Positions 1-7,695 of a stretch of 64,000 bases of DNA are shown in pieces. The position numbers and the translations under genes were made by a program. Numbering within the stretch: position 1 is the stretch's first letter; each line of letters begins with the position of its first letter. Source of the DNA: JAKALX01 sp964508715 (GTDB lineage Bacteria; Chloroflexota; Dehalococcoidia; Tepidiformales; Tepidiformaceae); NCBI GenBank assembly GCA_964508715.1, contig CAZDUX010000015.1, forward strand, positions 23,146 to 87,145, in the 5' to 3' direction. Under the pieces are notes generated by a model. It was given only the letters and a program-made list of their open reading frames with translations, had not been told where the DNA came from and ran no database searches.

Positions 1-2
1 AC

Positions 3-113
3 GATGGGACGTCGGTCCTGTTCCACAGTGAGCGCGAAGCCGTGGCATATGCGCTGCAGCGGGTGCTTGCGAATCGTGGAACGCGGATGTACGTCGACTC
101 GAACGGGGGCTAA
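3..113 (+). CDS. C-terminal fragment of an unidentified protein
   Basis: An open frame runs in from the left edge and ends at TAA at 111-113, giving 36 visible residues that end in YVDSNGG. The stretch is helix-like in the middle (EREAVAYALQRVLANRG). The start and most of the protein lie outside the window. I do not recognise the family. Confidence 0.45.
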   Translation, partial: DGTSVLFHSEREAVAYALQRVLANRGTRMYVDSNGG

Positions 114-168
114 TCGTCAACCGCAGACCGATTGGGCATGACAGCGGATCTGAGCCTCTCCTGCTCGT

Positions 169-525
169 TCAAGCGGGCCATGGTGCAACCGCTGCGAGAA
201 CGGCATGTTCGAGCGGGCCGGTGTCACTCGACATCGCCAGGTAGGTGGCGCCGGCCGCCTCGTACTCGGCCTTTGCCAGATCGGATGGATACGCCGCCAC
301 GACGATGAGCCTCGACCCATCGCGGACGAGCCGGTCGGCGCGTGCGGGCGGGCAATCGGCGGCCGTAGTCAGAACGACACAGCTCGCCGGGACGTCGGAC
401 AACGAGTCGAGTTCCTTGATCGCAAGGGGAAGACTCGCGCGTTCGCGGACCCAACGTGCGAGGGAATGACGGAGCGACGGGTCGGTGCTGACAACACACA
501 GGGTGGGGGTGGATTCACTTCCCAT
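169..525 (-). CDS. Pseudo-receiver (REC-like) domain protein
   Basis: This 118-residue protein has the alternating beta/alpha pattern of a single response-regulator receiver domain: TLCVVSTD near the N-terminus, RLIVVAAY in the middle, and GATYLAMSSDTGPLEHAV at the end, as in NarL-type receivers. The usual phospho-acceptor Asp after beta-3 appears to be replaced, because the strand reads CVVLTTAAD where VVLLD is expected. The conserved Lys after beta-5 is also not obvious. There is no output domain. It is divergent from a histidine-kinase-like gene at 658 and the two probably work together. Family assignment comes from pattern only. A long frame on the opposite strand (205-603) looks like a shadow. 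Confidence 0.6.
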   Translation of the reverse strand: MGSESTPTLCVVSTDPSLRHSLARWVRERASLPLAIKELDSLSDVPASCVVLTTAADCPPARADRLVRDGSRLIVVAAYPSDLAKAEYEAAGATYLAMSSDTGPLEHAVLAAVAPWPA

Positions 526-581
526 GTCGCAGAGCTTCCCACGAAGATGCAGTCGCCGTTCACGGCCACGTGGCCATGTTC

Positions 582-624
582 AAACGCCCATTTGGCTATC
601 TAAACGCCTATTGTCGTGAACAAT
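582..624. promoter_or_regulatory. Divergent control region with a 20-bp-phased direct repeat
   Basis: Two copies of AAACGCC(C/T)AT start at 582 and 602, exactly 20 bases or about two helical turns apart, between the divergent receiver-like and kinase-like genes. Directly after them ATTGT (610-614) and ACAAT (620-624) form a 5-bp inverted repeat. This is the arrangement expected for an operator, but the binding protein is unknown. Confidence 0.3.
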
Positions 625-657
625 TACAATCGGGCCTTCGGGAGGAGGAGATGGCGA

Positions 658-1671
658 GTGGACCGCGAACTCACTGAGCGGCTCGCGCAGGTTGTGTTGC
701 AGGCCGAGGATCCGATCATCACGACCTCGTTGGATGGGAAGATCGAAACGTGGAACCCGGCAGCGGAGCGGCTGTTTGGGTACAGTGCAGACGAGGTCAT
801 GGGCCAGGATGAGACGTTCCTCGTGGAGCACGGGAATGAACACGAGCTCCGCGAGATCCGCATGCGGGTGAGCCGGGGCGAACCGTATCGGACATTCTCC
901 TCGAGACGGGTTGATGCGAGGGGTCACCTGATAGAAGTCGCATTCACGGCGTTTCCAGTGCGCGATGAAGACGGAACGGTCGTCGCGCTGGCACGGATTG
1001 TGCGGGATACCCGTGCGTTGCATTCGGCGGAGACTGCCCTGAAGGAGCGCCGGGCGCAGGATCTCCGCGACCGTTATGTCGCGACTCTCTTCCAGGTGGG
1101 CCTCGAGTTGGATGCGGTCTCCGCGCGAGTGGCGGGGAATACGGATGCGGAGCAGCACGTGCAAGCCCTGCGCATGCTCATGGAAGCCATGCTGGAGGAT
1201 CTGCGAACTGATGCGGCGGTGCTGGAGTTGGAAGAGCCCAGGGGTTCGCCCGACCTGCGACACGAGATCCCACGGCTGGTGAAGGAGCTGCTGCCGACGA
1301 GCATGACATCAGTCGTGAACATCCACGCCGAGTCGCTCTCGACGCTTTCACCCGCAGTTACCGAGGCCATCTTCTATATCGCCCAGGAGTCGCTGGTAAA
1401 CATCGTGCGGCACAGTGCAGCTTCGCGGGTCGGAATTGACCTTCGCCAGCATGGCGGGGAGATCTCGGTGACCATCCAGGATGACGGTGGCGGTTTCGAC
1501 CCGGCATCGATGCGCCCGGGGCTTGGGATCACGCGGATGAAGAGCCGGGTGCATGCGGTCGGGGGTACGTTCGCCCTTTATGCGATACCAGGGATGGGAA
1601 CGACCGTGCGAGCGCAGTTCCCGCTGGAACCAGATCAGTCCGAGGATTCGGTCTCGTCGGCGACTCGCTGA
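658..1671 (+). CDS. PAS-domain sensor kinase-like protein lacking the phospho-acceptor His
   Basis: This 337-residue cytosolic protein begins with a PAS domain (about residues 5-115; EDPIITTSLDGKIETWNPAAERLFGY). A dimerisation region and a GHKL ATPase domain follow, with an N box (AQESLVNIVRHSAA) and a G1/G2 region (DDGGGFDP, then GLGITRMKSR). It belongs to the NarX/LiaS-like HisKA_3 group. The spot where that group has E-L-H-D reads D-L-R-D (Arg at residue 137, codon CGC at 1066), so the acceptor His is missing. I chose GTG at 658 because GGAGGAGGAG lies at 641-650; an in-frame GTG at 616 has no such site. It is divergent from the pseudo-receiver gene. Confidence 0.8.
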   Translation: MDRELTERLAQVVLQAEDPIITTSLDGKIETWNPAAERLFGYSADEVMGQDETFLVEHGNEHELREIRMRVSRGEPYRTFSSRRVDARGHLIEVAFTAFPVRDEDGTVVALARIVRDTRALHSAETALKERRAQDLRDRYVATLFQVGLELDAVSARVAGNTDAEQHVQALRMLMEAMLEDLRTDAAVLELEEPRGSPDLRHEIPRLVKELLPTSMTSVVNIHAESLSTLSPAVTEAIFYIAQESLVNIVRHSAASRVGIDLRQHGGEISVTIQDDGGGFDPASMRPGLGITRMKSRVHAVGGTFALYAIPGMGTTVRAQFPLEPDQSEDSVSSATR

Positions 1672-1835
1672 TCGAGTTCGGACTGGAGGCGGCTGATCTC
1701 GTGCTCCATGGCCCGGAGGACCTCGGCGGGGAGCTTATCCCGCAGGCGGCTCAGTTCCTGCGACCGGGCAAGAATGCGGTTGTGCAGAGCACGGGTCTCG
1801 AGCAACTCGGATGATTCGGACTGATTCTCGGGCAT
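1635..1835 (-). CDS. Small coiled-coil protein, unknown function
   Basis: This is a 66-residue, charged, highly helical protein with heptad-like hydrophobics (LLETRALHNRILARSQELSRL) and no Cys or signal sequence. A GGTGAGG ribosome site sits about five bases before the ATG. Its 3' end overlaps the end of the kinase-like gene by 37 bases, tail to tail. I do not recognise the family. It could be an adaptor or a simple structural protein. Confidence 0.5.
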   Translation of the reverse strand: MPENQSESSELLETRALHNRILARSQELSRLRDKLPAEVLRAMEHEISRLQSELDQRVADETESSD

Positions 1836-1980
1836 ACTGGCCTCACCATCTCAGTCTCGGCTCACAGCGGTGTCACGGGCCGGACAGGTGACGTGGTACG
1901 CCCGGATTGTACGGTGGCCAGGGGACGACTGGCGGGTGGCGTGGCGTCGTGTGGCCATACCCGGGCCAGGGCTCTACTGG

Positions 1981-1994
1981 TAGGCTCGGATCAC
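1981..1994 (+). promoter_or_regulatory. Leaderless-type -10 element of the P-type ATPase gene
   Basis: TAGGCT at 1981-1986 is followed by only eight bases before ATG at 1995, and no Shine-Dalgarno is present. Transcription from this hexamer would begin at or beside the start codon. It supports 1995 over the earlier in-frame GTG at 1893. Confidence 0.4.
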
Positions 1995-4325
1995 ATGGAC
2001 TTTTTACTCCGCCTCCTACGGGGAGCCCTTTCGAACCTCACGGGCTGGCTGCTCATCATCTCCATCGCCGGCCTCGCGGGCGGGGCAGTTGCATGGGTGG
2101 GCGGAGCCGGGCAGGCCGCCGATGGCCTCTGGGGAGCGACGGCGGCCATCGCTCTTGCGCCGATCCTCGTCGAAATGGCCCGCGACCTGCTCCGGAGGTC
2201 AGCCGGTGTCGATGTGATCGCGGTTATCGCCATCGCCGGAGCGCTGGCATTGGGCGAATTCCTGACGGCTGCGGTCATCGGGCTGATGCTCGTGACGGGG
2301 AGGGCGCTCGAGGAATACGCGGCCAGCCGTGCTCAGCGGGAGCTTTCGTCGCTCCTCTTGCGTGCACCGAGATCGGCTCACCGGCTGCGAGGAAGCAGCC
2401 TGGAATCGATCCCTGTGAGCGAAGTCGAGGCGGGCGATGTGCTGGTGATCAAGGAGGGCGACATCCTGCCGGTCGACGGGATCGTGGTGAACGGCACCGG
2501 GGTCGTCGACGAATCGGCGCTCACGGGTGAGTCACGGCTGGTGGAACATGCGCTCGGTGGGCGCGTGCGGAGTGGCGCGGGCAACGCCGGTGGCGCCTTC
2601 CAGATCCGGGCGACGAGCACTGCCGCCGAAAGCACCTACGCGGGCATCATCCGGATGGTGCGCGAGGCGCAGGAGTCGAAGGCGCCGCTCGTGCGGCTTG
2701 CCGACCGCTATGCGCGGTTTTTTGTGCCGGCAGCGCTGGGGGTCTCCGGTTTTGCATGGCTCATCTCCGGGGATCCTGTTCGCGCACTCGCGGTGCTCGT
2801 GGTAGCAACACCGTGCCCGCTACTGCTGGCCGCGCCAATCGCGATCGTCTCGGGCGTATCACGGGCGGCAAGGCGAGGCATCGTGGTAAAAGGCGGTGCG
2901 GCGATCGAGACGCTCGGGCGTGCAGAAGCGCTCTATCTCGACAAGACAGGGACCATCACACTCGGCGCGCCACGGCTGCAGCGTACCGCTCTCTATGACC
3001 ATTTGCTCGACGGAGCAGAGTTGTTGCGGCTGGCTGCGTCGCTCGACCAGATGTCATCGCACGTCCTCGCAAGTGCGCTCGTTGGTGAGGCGCGGGCACG
3101 TGGACTCGAACTCTCCCTCCCATCAGAAACCTCAGAGCAGCCGGGCGCCGGCATCGAGGGAACGGTGGATGGCCAGCGGTTGCGGCTCGGGAGCTTTGCG
3201 CTGGTGACCGCCGGGCTTCGGATGGATACGGCGCACAGTTCGTTCCGGAGGCGGGTGATGCGCGACGAAGGATCGGCGATCTTCGTATCGATCGATGGTG
3301 AGCTCGTTGGCGCGTTCGTGTTTGACGACCCGATTCGCCCCGATGCGCCGCGGGCACTGCGCATGCTCAAGCGACGCGGTATCCAGGAGACTGTCATGCT
3401 CACTGGCGACCATGCCGCGGTAGCCGACTCGGTTGGTTCGGCCATTGGGGTGGACCGGGTGTACGCCGACCTCGCGCCGGAGGAGAAGGTGGAGGCCGTG
3501 CGACGGTCGAAGAGGGAGCGGGTCACGTTGATGGTGGGAGACGGCATCAACGACGCACCGGCATTGGCGGCGGCCGACGTTGGTATCGCAATGGGTGCGC
3601 GGGGGTCCACATCGTCATCGGAGGCGGCGGACGTTGTCCTGGTGGTCGACCGGTTCGACCGGCTGGTGGAAGCGATCGAGATTGCGCAGCGGTCGCGCCG
3701 AATCGCCATGCAAAGCATGGTCTTCGGCATGGCATTGTCGTTCGTGGCGATGGGCTTCGCGACATTCGGACTACTGGCGCCTGTGATTGGGGCCGTGCTG
3801 CAGGAGGGGATCGATGCAGCGGCCATTCTCAATGCGCTGCGAGCACTGCGTGGAGATCGGCAGGAGGCGCGGTCATCGATCCCCGTTGAGTTGGCCACCC
3901 GGTTACGACAGGAACATCGTGAGCTGCTCCCCCAGGTTGACTCGCTGCGCGACATCGGAGACGCAATCCAGGACATCCCGGCGTGCGATCTCGTGGGCCG
4001 GCTGCATGCGGCCCGCGAAACCGTGAACGAAATCCTCGAGCACGAGCAGGCAGACGAGCGGCAGGTTTATCGAAGCATTGCGTCATCGATGGATGGCGAG
4101 GATCCGTTGGCAGCGATGAGCCGAACCCACCAGGAGATTTTCCACCTGGCGCGTGCCTTCGAGCGGCTCGCCGTCGCGGTTGAAGCGGATGGAGCCGACC
4201 TCGAGGACCTGGTCGACATCCGGCGGACCCTGTATTCGTTACACGCGGTCATACGCCTGAATATCGCCCAGGAAGAGGAGCTCTACCTGAGCCTGGACCG
4301 GGACTCGACAGCAACGGCGGTTTGA
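1995..4325 (+). CDS. Heavy-metal P-type ATPase with C-terminal hemerythrin domain
   Basis: The product has 776 residues and is a membrane P1B-type pump. Visible signatures are the actuator TGES (about residue 177), a TM motif TPCPLLLAAP (Cys about 274), the phosphorylation motif DKTGT (Asp about 316) and GDGIND (about 515). The intramembrane motif is TPCP rather than CPC, and the usual SSHP nucleotide-binding motif reads SSHV, so the transported metal cannot be read off. No N-terminal heavy-metal domain is present. Residues from about 635 to the end form a hemerythrin/HHE helical bundle (QEHREL, LEHEQADE, RTHQEIFH, LHAVIRL..EEEL) that could bind a di-iron centre. The fusion suggests oxygen- or iron-linked control of transport. 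Confidence 0.85.
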   Translation: MDFLLRLLRGALSNLTGWLLIISIAGLAGGAVAWVGGAGQAADGLWGATAAIALAPILVEMARDLLRRSAGVDVIAVIAIAGALALGEFLTAAVIGLMLVTGRALEEYAASRAQRELSSLLLRAPRSAHRLRGSSLESIPVSEVEAGDVLVIKEGDILPVDGIVVNGTGVVDESALTGESRLVEHALGGRVRSGAGNAGGAFQIRATSTAAESTYAGIIRMVREAQESKAPLVRLADRYARFFVPAALGVSGFAWLISGDPVRALAVLVVATPCPLLLAAPIAIVSGVSRAARRGIVVKGGAAIETLGRAEALYLDKTGTITLGAPRLQRTALYDHLLDGAELLRLAASLDQMSSHVLASALVGEARARGLELSLPSETSEQPGAGIEGTVDGQRLRLGSFALVTAGLRMDTAHSSFRRRVMRDEGSAIFVSIDGELVGAFVFDDPIRPDAPRALRMLKRRGIQETVMLTGDHAAVADSVGSAIGVDRVYADLAPEEKVEAVRRSKRERVTLMVGDGINDAPALAAADVGIAMGARGSTSSSEAADVVLVVDRFDRLVEAIEIAQRSRRIAMQSMVFGMALSFVAMGFATFGLLAPVIGAVLQEGIDAAAILNALRALRGDRQEARSSIPVELATRLRQEHRELLPQVDSLRDIGDAIQDIPACDLVGRLHAARETVNEILEHEQADERQVYRSIASSMDGEDPLAAMSRTHQEIFHLARAFERLAVAVEADGADLEDLVDIRRTLYSLHAVIRLNIAQEEELYLSLDRDSTATAV

Positions 4326-4377
4326 GGACGGACGCCACCGCTGCAATTGCCATCGAGAACGCGAGGAGGCAGATGTG

Positions 4378-5304
4378 CTACGAACCGCGCGCGAGGGCCG
4401 CAAGCAGCTCAGTCGTCCGATCGACAGCGGCGGGGTCGCCTTCAACGGGGAATATCGACGCGGCGAAGTCGGTGACGCCGATGGAGGCGAGATGGCGGAC
4501 CTGCGCCGCGACATCATTTTCGCTGCCGATGATGGCAACACCCGAGGCGTCGGCTGCACCTTCGACATCGAGGACAGCACGGTATGAGGGGAGCTGCCCG
4601 TAGACAGCGAAGGTCTTCCGGGCCGAGGTTCGCGCTTCATCAACCCTGGTCGTGACTGCGACCGGAAAGGCGGAGGCGATGCGTGGCTCGGGGCGCCCGG
4701 CCTCACTTGCAGAGGCGCGAATAGCGGGGATCGCCGTCCTCTCGAGGTAGCCAGGGCCGCCCATCCAGGTGGCGGTACCATCAGCCATGCGGCCGGCAAG
4801 CTTCAGCATCTGGGGTCCAAGGGCTGCAACCAGGACAGGCGGTCTTTTCGCACCGGGCACGCTGACCTGCGCCGCGACGCGAAACTCCTGGCCCTGGAAA
4901 TGAACCGATTCGCCAGCAAGGAGCAGATTCAGCACCGAGAGGTACTCGCGCATATGGCGAATGGGCTTCGAGTAGTCGAGGCCGAGCATGTTCTCGATGA
5001 CCACCCGGTGGCTGAGGCCGATGCCAAGGGTGAAACGGCCGTTGCTTGCGGCCGAGGCGGTCAGTGCCTGCTGGGCGAGTACGACCGGGTGGCGGGGATA
5101 GGTCGGGACGACAAATGTGCCGAGTTGGATGCGTTCGGTGACCCGGCCGGCGAGTGCGAGGAGCATCACCGCGTCGTAGCTGAAGATGTTCGCAGTCCAT
5201 GCCGCAGCGAAACCCTGTGCTTCGGCGCGCTCGAACTGCCCAAGAAGGCCGCTGACGACATCGTTGCTGCCAAATGCGTCGCCGATTCCAATTCCGATGC
5301 GCAC
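4378..5304 (-). CDS. LLM-class F420-dependent oxidoreductase
   Basis: This 308-residue TIM-barrel flavin/F420 enzyme of the luciferase-like family begins RIGIGIGDAFGSNDVV. Family blocks are visible: RIQLGTFVVPTYPRHPVVLAQQA, then RFTLGIGLSHR and LVAALGPQMLKLAG. The start is GTG at 5304, preceded by AAAGGAG; a longer upstream frame is not protein-like. Members transfer hydride from reduced F420 (or FMN) to varied substrates, and the substrate here cannot be inferred. It stands alone, convergent with the P-type ATPase gene. Confidence 0.85.
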   Translation of the reverse strand: MRIGIGIGDAFGSNDVVSGLLGQFERAEAQGFAAAWTANIFSYDAVMLLALAGRVTERIQLGTFVVPTYPRHPVVLAQQALTASAASNGRFTLGIGLSHRVVIENMLGLDYSKPIRHMREYLSVLNLLLAGESVHFQGQEFRVAAQVSVPGAKRPPVLVAALGPQMLKLAGRMADGTATWMGGPGYLERTAIPAIRASASEAGRPEPRIASAFPVAVTTRVDEARTSARKTFAVYGQLPSYRAVLDVEGAADASGVAIIGSENDVAAQVRHLASIGVTDFAASIFPVEGDPAAVDRTTELLAALARGS

Positions 5305-5461
5305 GAGATGCTCCTTTGTTGGCCCGCCTGGCAGACGTCCTATCCGGTATCCGGAAGAGGATACGCCAGGCCATGGGAGTAACGGCACCGCGAGCGGTGT
5401 GCTGACCAACTCGTGGCTAGAAATCGACCATTGAGGCGGCCGCTTCGACAATCGAGCAGCG

Positions 5462-5770
5462 GTGACATTCCTCCAGTTTCTCCTCGTCTTCATGGTTGCC
5501 CCCACAGCGTTGCTCATTGCCGCACACGGTTCGGATGGAGCGGGACAAGTGCTGGCCACGGCTGCCATCGTGGCGGCTGCGGTGGTTATCGTTGTGGCTC
5601 CACTCGACCACATCCTGATAGAGCAGGGGATCTGGGATTACGGGGCCGGGAAAGTAGCGGCAACCGTGTGGGATGTACCAGTGGAAAAGCTCGGCTACCG
5701 CGGGCTGCAAGCGGTGTTCGTCGTGGCGGTCACGGCCCTTGTCGTGCGGAGGTGGCCGTGGAGAGGGTGA
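5462..5770 (+). CDS. Lycopene cyclase domain protein, first half (CrtYc-like)
   Basis: This is a 102-residue membrane protein with about three helices. APLDHILIEQGIWDYG and DVPVEKLGYRGLQ match the layout of the lycopene cyclase domain (P-x-D...G-x-W-x-Y...PxEE). The usual Glu-Glu reads VEK here. The start is GTG at 5462 with a weak ribosome site. It overlaps the next gene, and the pair resembles the heterodimeric CrtYc/CrtYd cyclases that form beta or epsilon rings on carotenoids. No other carotenoid gene is nearby, so the substrate is uncertain. Confidence 0.6.
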   Translation: MTFLQFLLVFMVAPTALLIAAHGSDGAGQVLATAAIVAAAVVIVVAPLDHILIEQGIWDYGAGKVAATVWDVPVEKLGYRGLQAVFVVAVTALVVRRWPWRG

Positions 5771-6099
5771 GCTACCTCCTCTGGCTCGTGGCATGGTTCG
5801 GACCGGTGATCGCGGCGGAATGGGCGGCCGGTTGGCGGGAGTTGCGCAATGAATGGCCCCCACTCGTGGCCGCAGTCACGATGGCGACGCTCTACCTTGG
5901 GTTCGCAGATATTGCAGCGATGCGCGACGGGGTTTGGGAGGTCGTGGGCTCCAGGACGCTGGGGCTCGACGGTGGCGGGTTCGTGTTCGAACAGTGGGTA
6001 AGCCTGGCGCTCCTCAATACGGCAATCGCGCAGGCCGCGGTGCTTGCGTTCGACCGCGGATTCCGGGCGCGGGCGATTGGCTGGATGCGCCGGCGATAG
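5758..6099 (+). CDS. Lycopene cyclase domain protein, second half (CrtYd-like)
   Basis: This is a 113-residue, three-helix membrane protein that starts SYLLWLVAWFGPVIAAEW after a few residues and holds ADIAAMRDGVWEV and FVFEQWVSLALLN, the second copy of the lycopene cyclase motif set. GTG at 5758 is preferred because GGAGG lies five bases upstream (5748-5752); GTG at 5767 is also possible. It overlaps the previous gene by 13 bases, implying translational coupling and a two-subunit enzyme. The sequence match is modest, so this is a family-level call. Confidence 0.6.
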   Translation: MERVSYLLWLVAWFGPVIAAEWAAGWRELRNEWPPLVAAVTMATLYLGFADIAAMRDGVWEVVGSRTLGLDGGGFVFEQWVSLALLNTAIAQAAVLAFDRGFRARAIGWMRRR

Positions 6100-6114
6100 C
6101 CAGCAGCTTTCGGG

Positions 6115-6126
6115 TAGAATCGAAGG
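6115..6126 (+). promoter_or_regulatory. Leaderless-type -10 element before the hydrolase gene
   Basis: TAGAAT at 6115-6120 is followed by six bases and then ATG at 6127. The short AAGG inside the gap could act as a weak ribosome site, but the spacing fits a leaderless transcript better. Confidence 0.4.
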
Positions 6127-6906
6127 ATGCCTTACGCCCAAATCAACGGTGCGCGCATCTACTATGAGCAGCACGGCATCGGCCCGGACCTCGTGTTCAT
6201 CCATGGAGCGGGGGGCAACCACCTCTCGTGGTGGCAGCAGGTGGCGTACTTCGCGGGGACGTACCGGTGCACGGTGTATGACGCCCGTGGCTGGGGCCTT
6301 TCGCGTGGCGAGATGAGCGTGGGCCGGTGGGCACTCGGGACCGACCTGGCGGCGTTACTGGACCACCTGGCAATCGGGCAGGCGCACGTGGTAGCTCAAT
6401 CGATGGGCGGGCGGGCAGTAGCGGGCCTGACGCGCCTGCGGCCTCAGCGCATCCGGTCGATCGTGCTCTGCGGCACAACGGCAGGGGCAACGAATGACCG
6501 GATCCGCGAAATCCAGGACGAGCTGCAAGAGCTACGCGGTGAAGCCGGGCTCCGCGAACACGCCCTCGCGCCGGGCTTCGAAGCAACAAATCCGGGGCTG
6601 GCACTGCTCTACCGGCAGGTCAACGCGGTCAACCCATCACGGCCAAAGGGCCTGCTCGGACGGCCGCCACCAGGCTACCGGGGGAGCATGCACGGCCCGC
6701 TCGCAGCCCTTGGGGCGCCCATCATGTTCGTCGTCGGCGAACACGACCGCATCACCTCACCGGAGATGATTCGCGAGGCGCAGTCGCTCATTCCGGGAGC
6801 CCGGCGCCATGAGATCGCGGGGGCCGGACACTCGGCTTATTTCGAGGCCGCGGAGGAGTGGAACCGGGTGGTCGCGGAGTTCCTCGCCGGAGTGGGTGAG
6901 GGTTAA
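6127..6906 (+). CDS. Alpha/beta-fold hydrolase
   Basis: This 259-residue soluble hydrolase has the oxyanion loop FIHGAGGNH (about residue 24), a nucleophile elbow AQSMGG (Ser about 93), an acid GEHDRIT and a late catalytic His in GAGHSAYFE. This is the pattern of BphD/3-oxoadipate enol-lactonase-like hydrolases. The cap region between the elbow and the acid is short. The substrate is not readable. It follows the lycopene cyclase pair but has its own promoter-like -10, so it is probably separately transcribed. Confidence 0.85.
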   Translation: MPYAQINGARIYYEQHGIGPDLVFIHGAGGNHLSWWQQVAYFAGTYRCTVYDARGWGLSRGEMSVGRWALGTDLAALLDHLAIGQAHVVAQSMGGRAVAGLTRLRPQRIRSIVLCGTTAGATNDRIREIQDELQELRGEAGLREHALAPGFEATNPGLALLYRQVNAVNPSRPKGLLGRPPPGYRGSMHGPLAALGAPIMFVVGEHDRITSPEMIREAQSLIPGARRHEIAGAGHSAYFEAAEEWNRVVAEFLAGVGEG

Positions 6907-6919
6907 CCCCGGTCTCCGG

Positions 6920-6958
6920 TTGCGGTTTGGTGGATAGCCGGGTTATGGTCTAGACCTT
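6920..6958 (+). promoter_or_regulatory. Sigma-70-like leaderless promoter
   Basis: TTGCGG (6920-6925), an 18-base spacer and TATGGT (6944-6949) make a good housekeeping promoter. Only nine bases separate the -10 box from ATG at 6959, and no ribosome site is present. Confidence 0.5.
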
Positions 6959-7360
6959 ATGGCGACTCTCATCGAGTGGCTCCGGCGAGCGCTCGCGTCT
7001 CTCGGGTTGAAGTTCAAGCGCGAGTCCGCGGAGAACCAGTGGGTCGAGCCCGGGAATGCGATCACCCGGACTATCCTGGCGGGCTCGAAGATTGAGATCC
7101 CCGAGGTTGAGCCGTCACCGATAGCACCGGTGGCAGCGGGGGCACTCGATCTCTCGGCATTCGACGAGAAGCCGATTCCGCCGCTCGGGGTCGAGCCTCC
7201 GCTCATCCAGCCAAAGATCGCCCCGGATTGGGAGCCGGTCCCGCAGCCCGTGGCAGCTGAGCCACCGCGCCCGAAGGTTGCCGAGCAGGCACCTCCTACC
7301 GGTGAGCCGGCCGAAGAGGCTCCCGAGCGCAAGAAGCGCCGCTGGTGGCGCGCGGCATAA
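6959..7360 (+). CDS. Proline-rich hypothetical protein
   Basis: This 133-residue protein has an amphipathic N-terminus (TLIEWLRRALASLGLKFK), a central low-complexity Pro/Glu/Ala region with repeated IPP/EPP segments, and a very basic aromatic tail (RKKRRWWRAA). There is no Cys and no predicted membrane helix. Codon use and a clear promoter support a real gene. I recognise no family. The basic tail could bind membrane lipid or nucleic acid, which is only a guess. Confidence 0.6.
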   Translation: MATLIEWLRRALASLGLKFKRESAENQWVEPGNAITRTILAGSKIEIPEVEPSPIAPVAAGALDLSAFDEKPIPPLGVEPPLIQPKIAPDWEPVPQPVAAEPPRPKVAEQAPPTGEPAEEAPERKKRRWWRAA

Positions 7361-7373
7361 CAACCGCTCCGGC

Positions 7374-7385
7374 TATACTTTGCGC
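7374..7385 (+). promoter_or_regulatory. Leaderless-type -10 element of the FmdB-family gene
   Basis: TATACT at 7374-7379 lies six bases before ATG at 7386, with no Shine-Dalgarno. It starts inside the 25-base gap after the preceding gene. Confidence 0.45.
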
Positions 7386-7616
7386 ATGGCCATCTACGAG
7401 TACTACTGCCCCACCTGCCGAGAGAAGTTCGAACAGCGCCGGTCGATGTCGGAAGCCGCTGTAGCAACCGCATGTGCGAAGGGACACCGGGCCGAGCGCA
7501 CGATCTCGGCGTTTGCAATGAGCCGGGGCGGGTCGGCGACGGAGGAGTTCGGGATGCCTTCGGATGGCGGGTGCTGCGGCGGTGGCGGCTGCGCCTGCTC
7601 TGCGAACCGCAACTAA
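7386..7616 (+). CDS. FmdB-family zinc ribbon protein
   Basis: This 76-residue protein opens IYEYYCPTCREKFE and has a second Cys/His pair in ACAKGHRAER, which gives the zinc-ribbon typical of the FmdB/CxxC family. The C-terminus is Gly/Cys-rich (CCGGGGCACS), also common in the family. These small proteins are widespread and their role is poorly defined; they have been proposed as regulatory zinc-binding proteins. A longer upstream frame reading was rejected because the family always starts at MA/PIYEY. Confidence 0.85.
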   Translation: MAIYEYYCPTCREKFEQRRSMSEAAVATACAKGHRAERTISAFAMSRGGSATEEFGMPSDGGCCGGGGCACSANRN

Positions 7617-7682
7617 TCCGGCCGCACCGGTCACCTCGCTCGTCCGCAGCCAATTACTATCCCTCTCAGTGGGATGAGCGTG

Positions 7683-7695
7683 TAGGCTTTGTGAT
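7683..7695 (+). promoter_or_regulatory. Leaderless-type -10 element before the second hydrolase
   Basis: TAGGCT at 7683-7688 is seven bases before ATG at 7696, and no ribosome site is visible. The hexamer is identical to the one before the P-type ATPase gene. Confidence 0.4.

Noticed and set aside
205..603. Plus-strand frame opposite the receiver-like gene
   Set aside because: Of similar length, but the minus-strand frame has the beta/alpha pattern of a receiver, while this one is Arg-rich and patternless.
1893..1994. Extended N-terminus of the P-type ATPase from GTG at 1893
   Set aside because: The 34 extra residues have no heavy-metal motif or signal, and a promoter hexamer lies just before ATG 1995.
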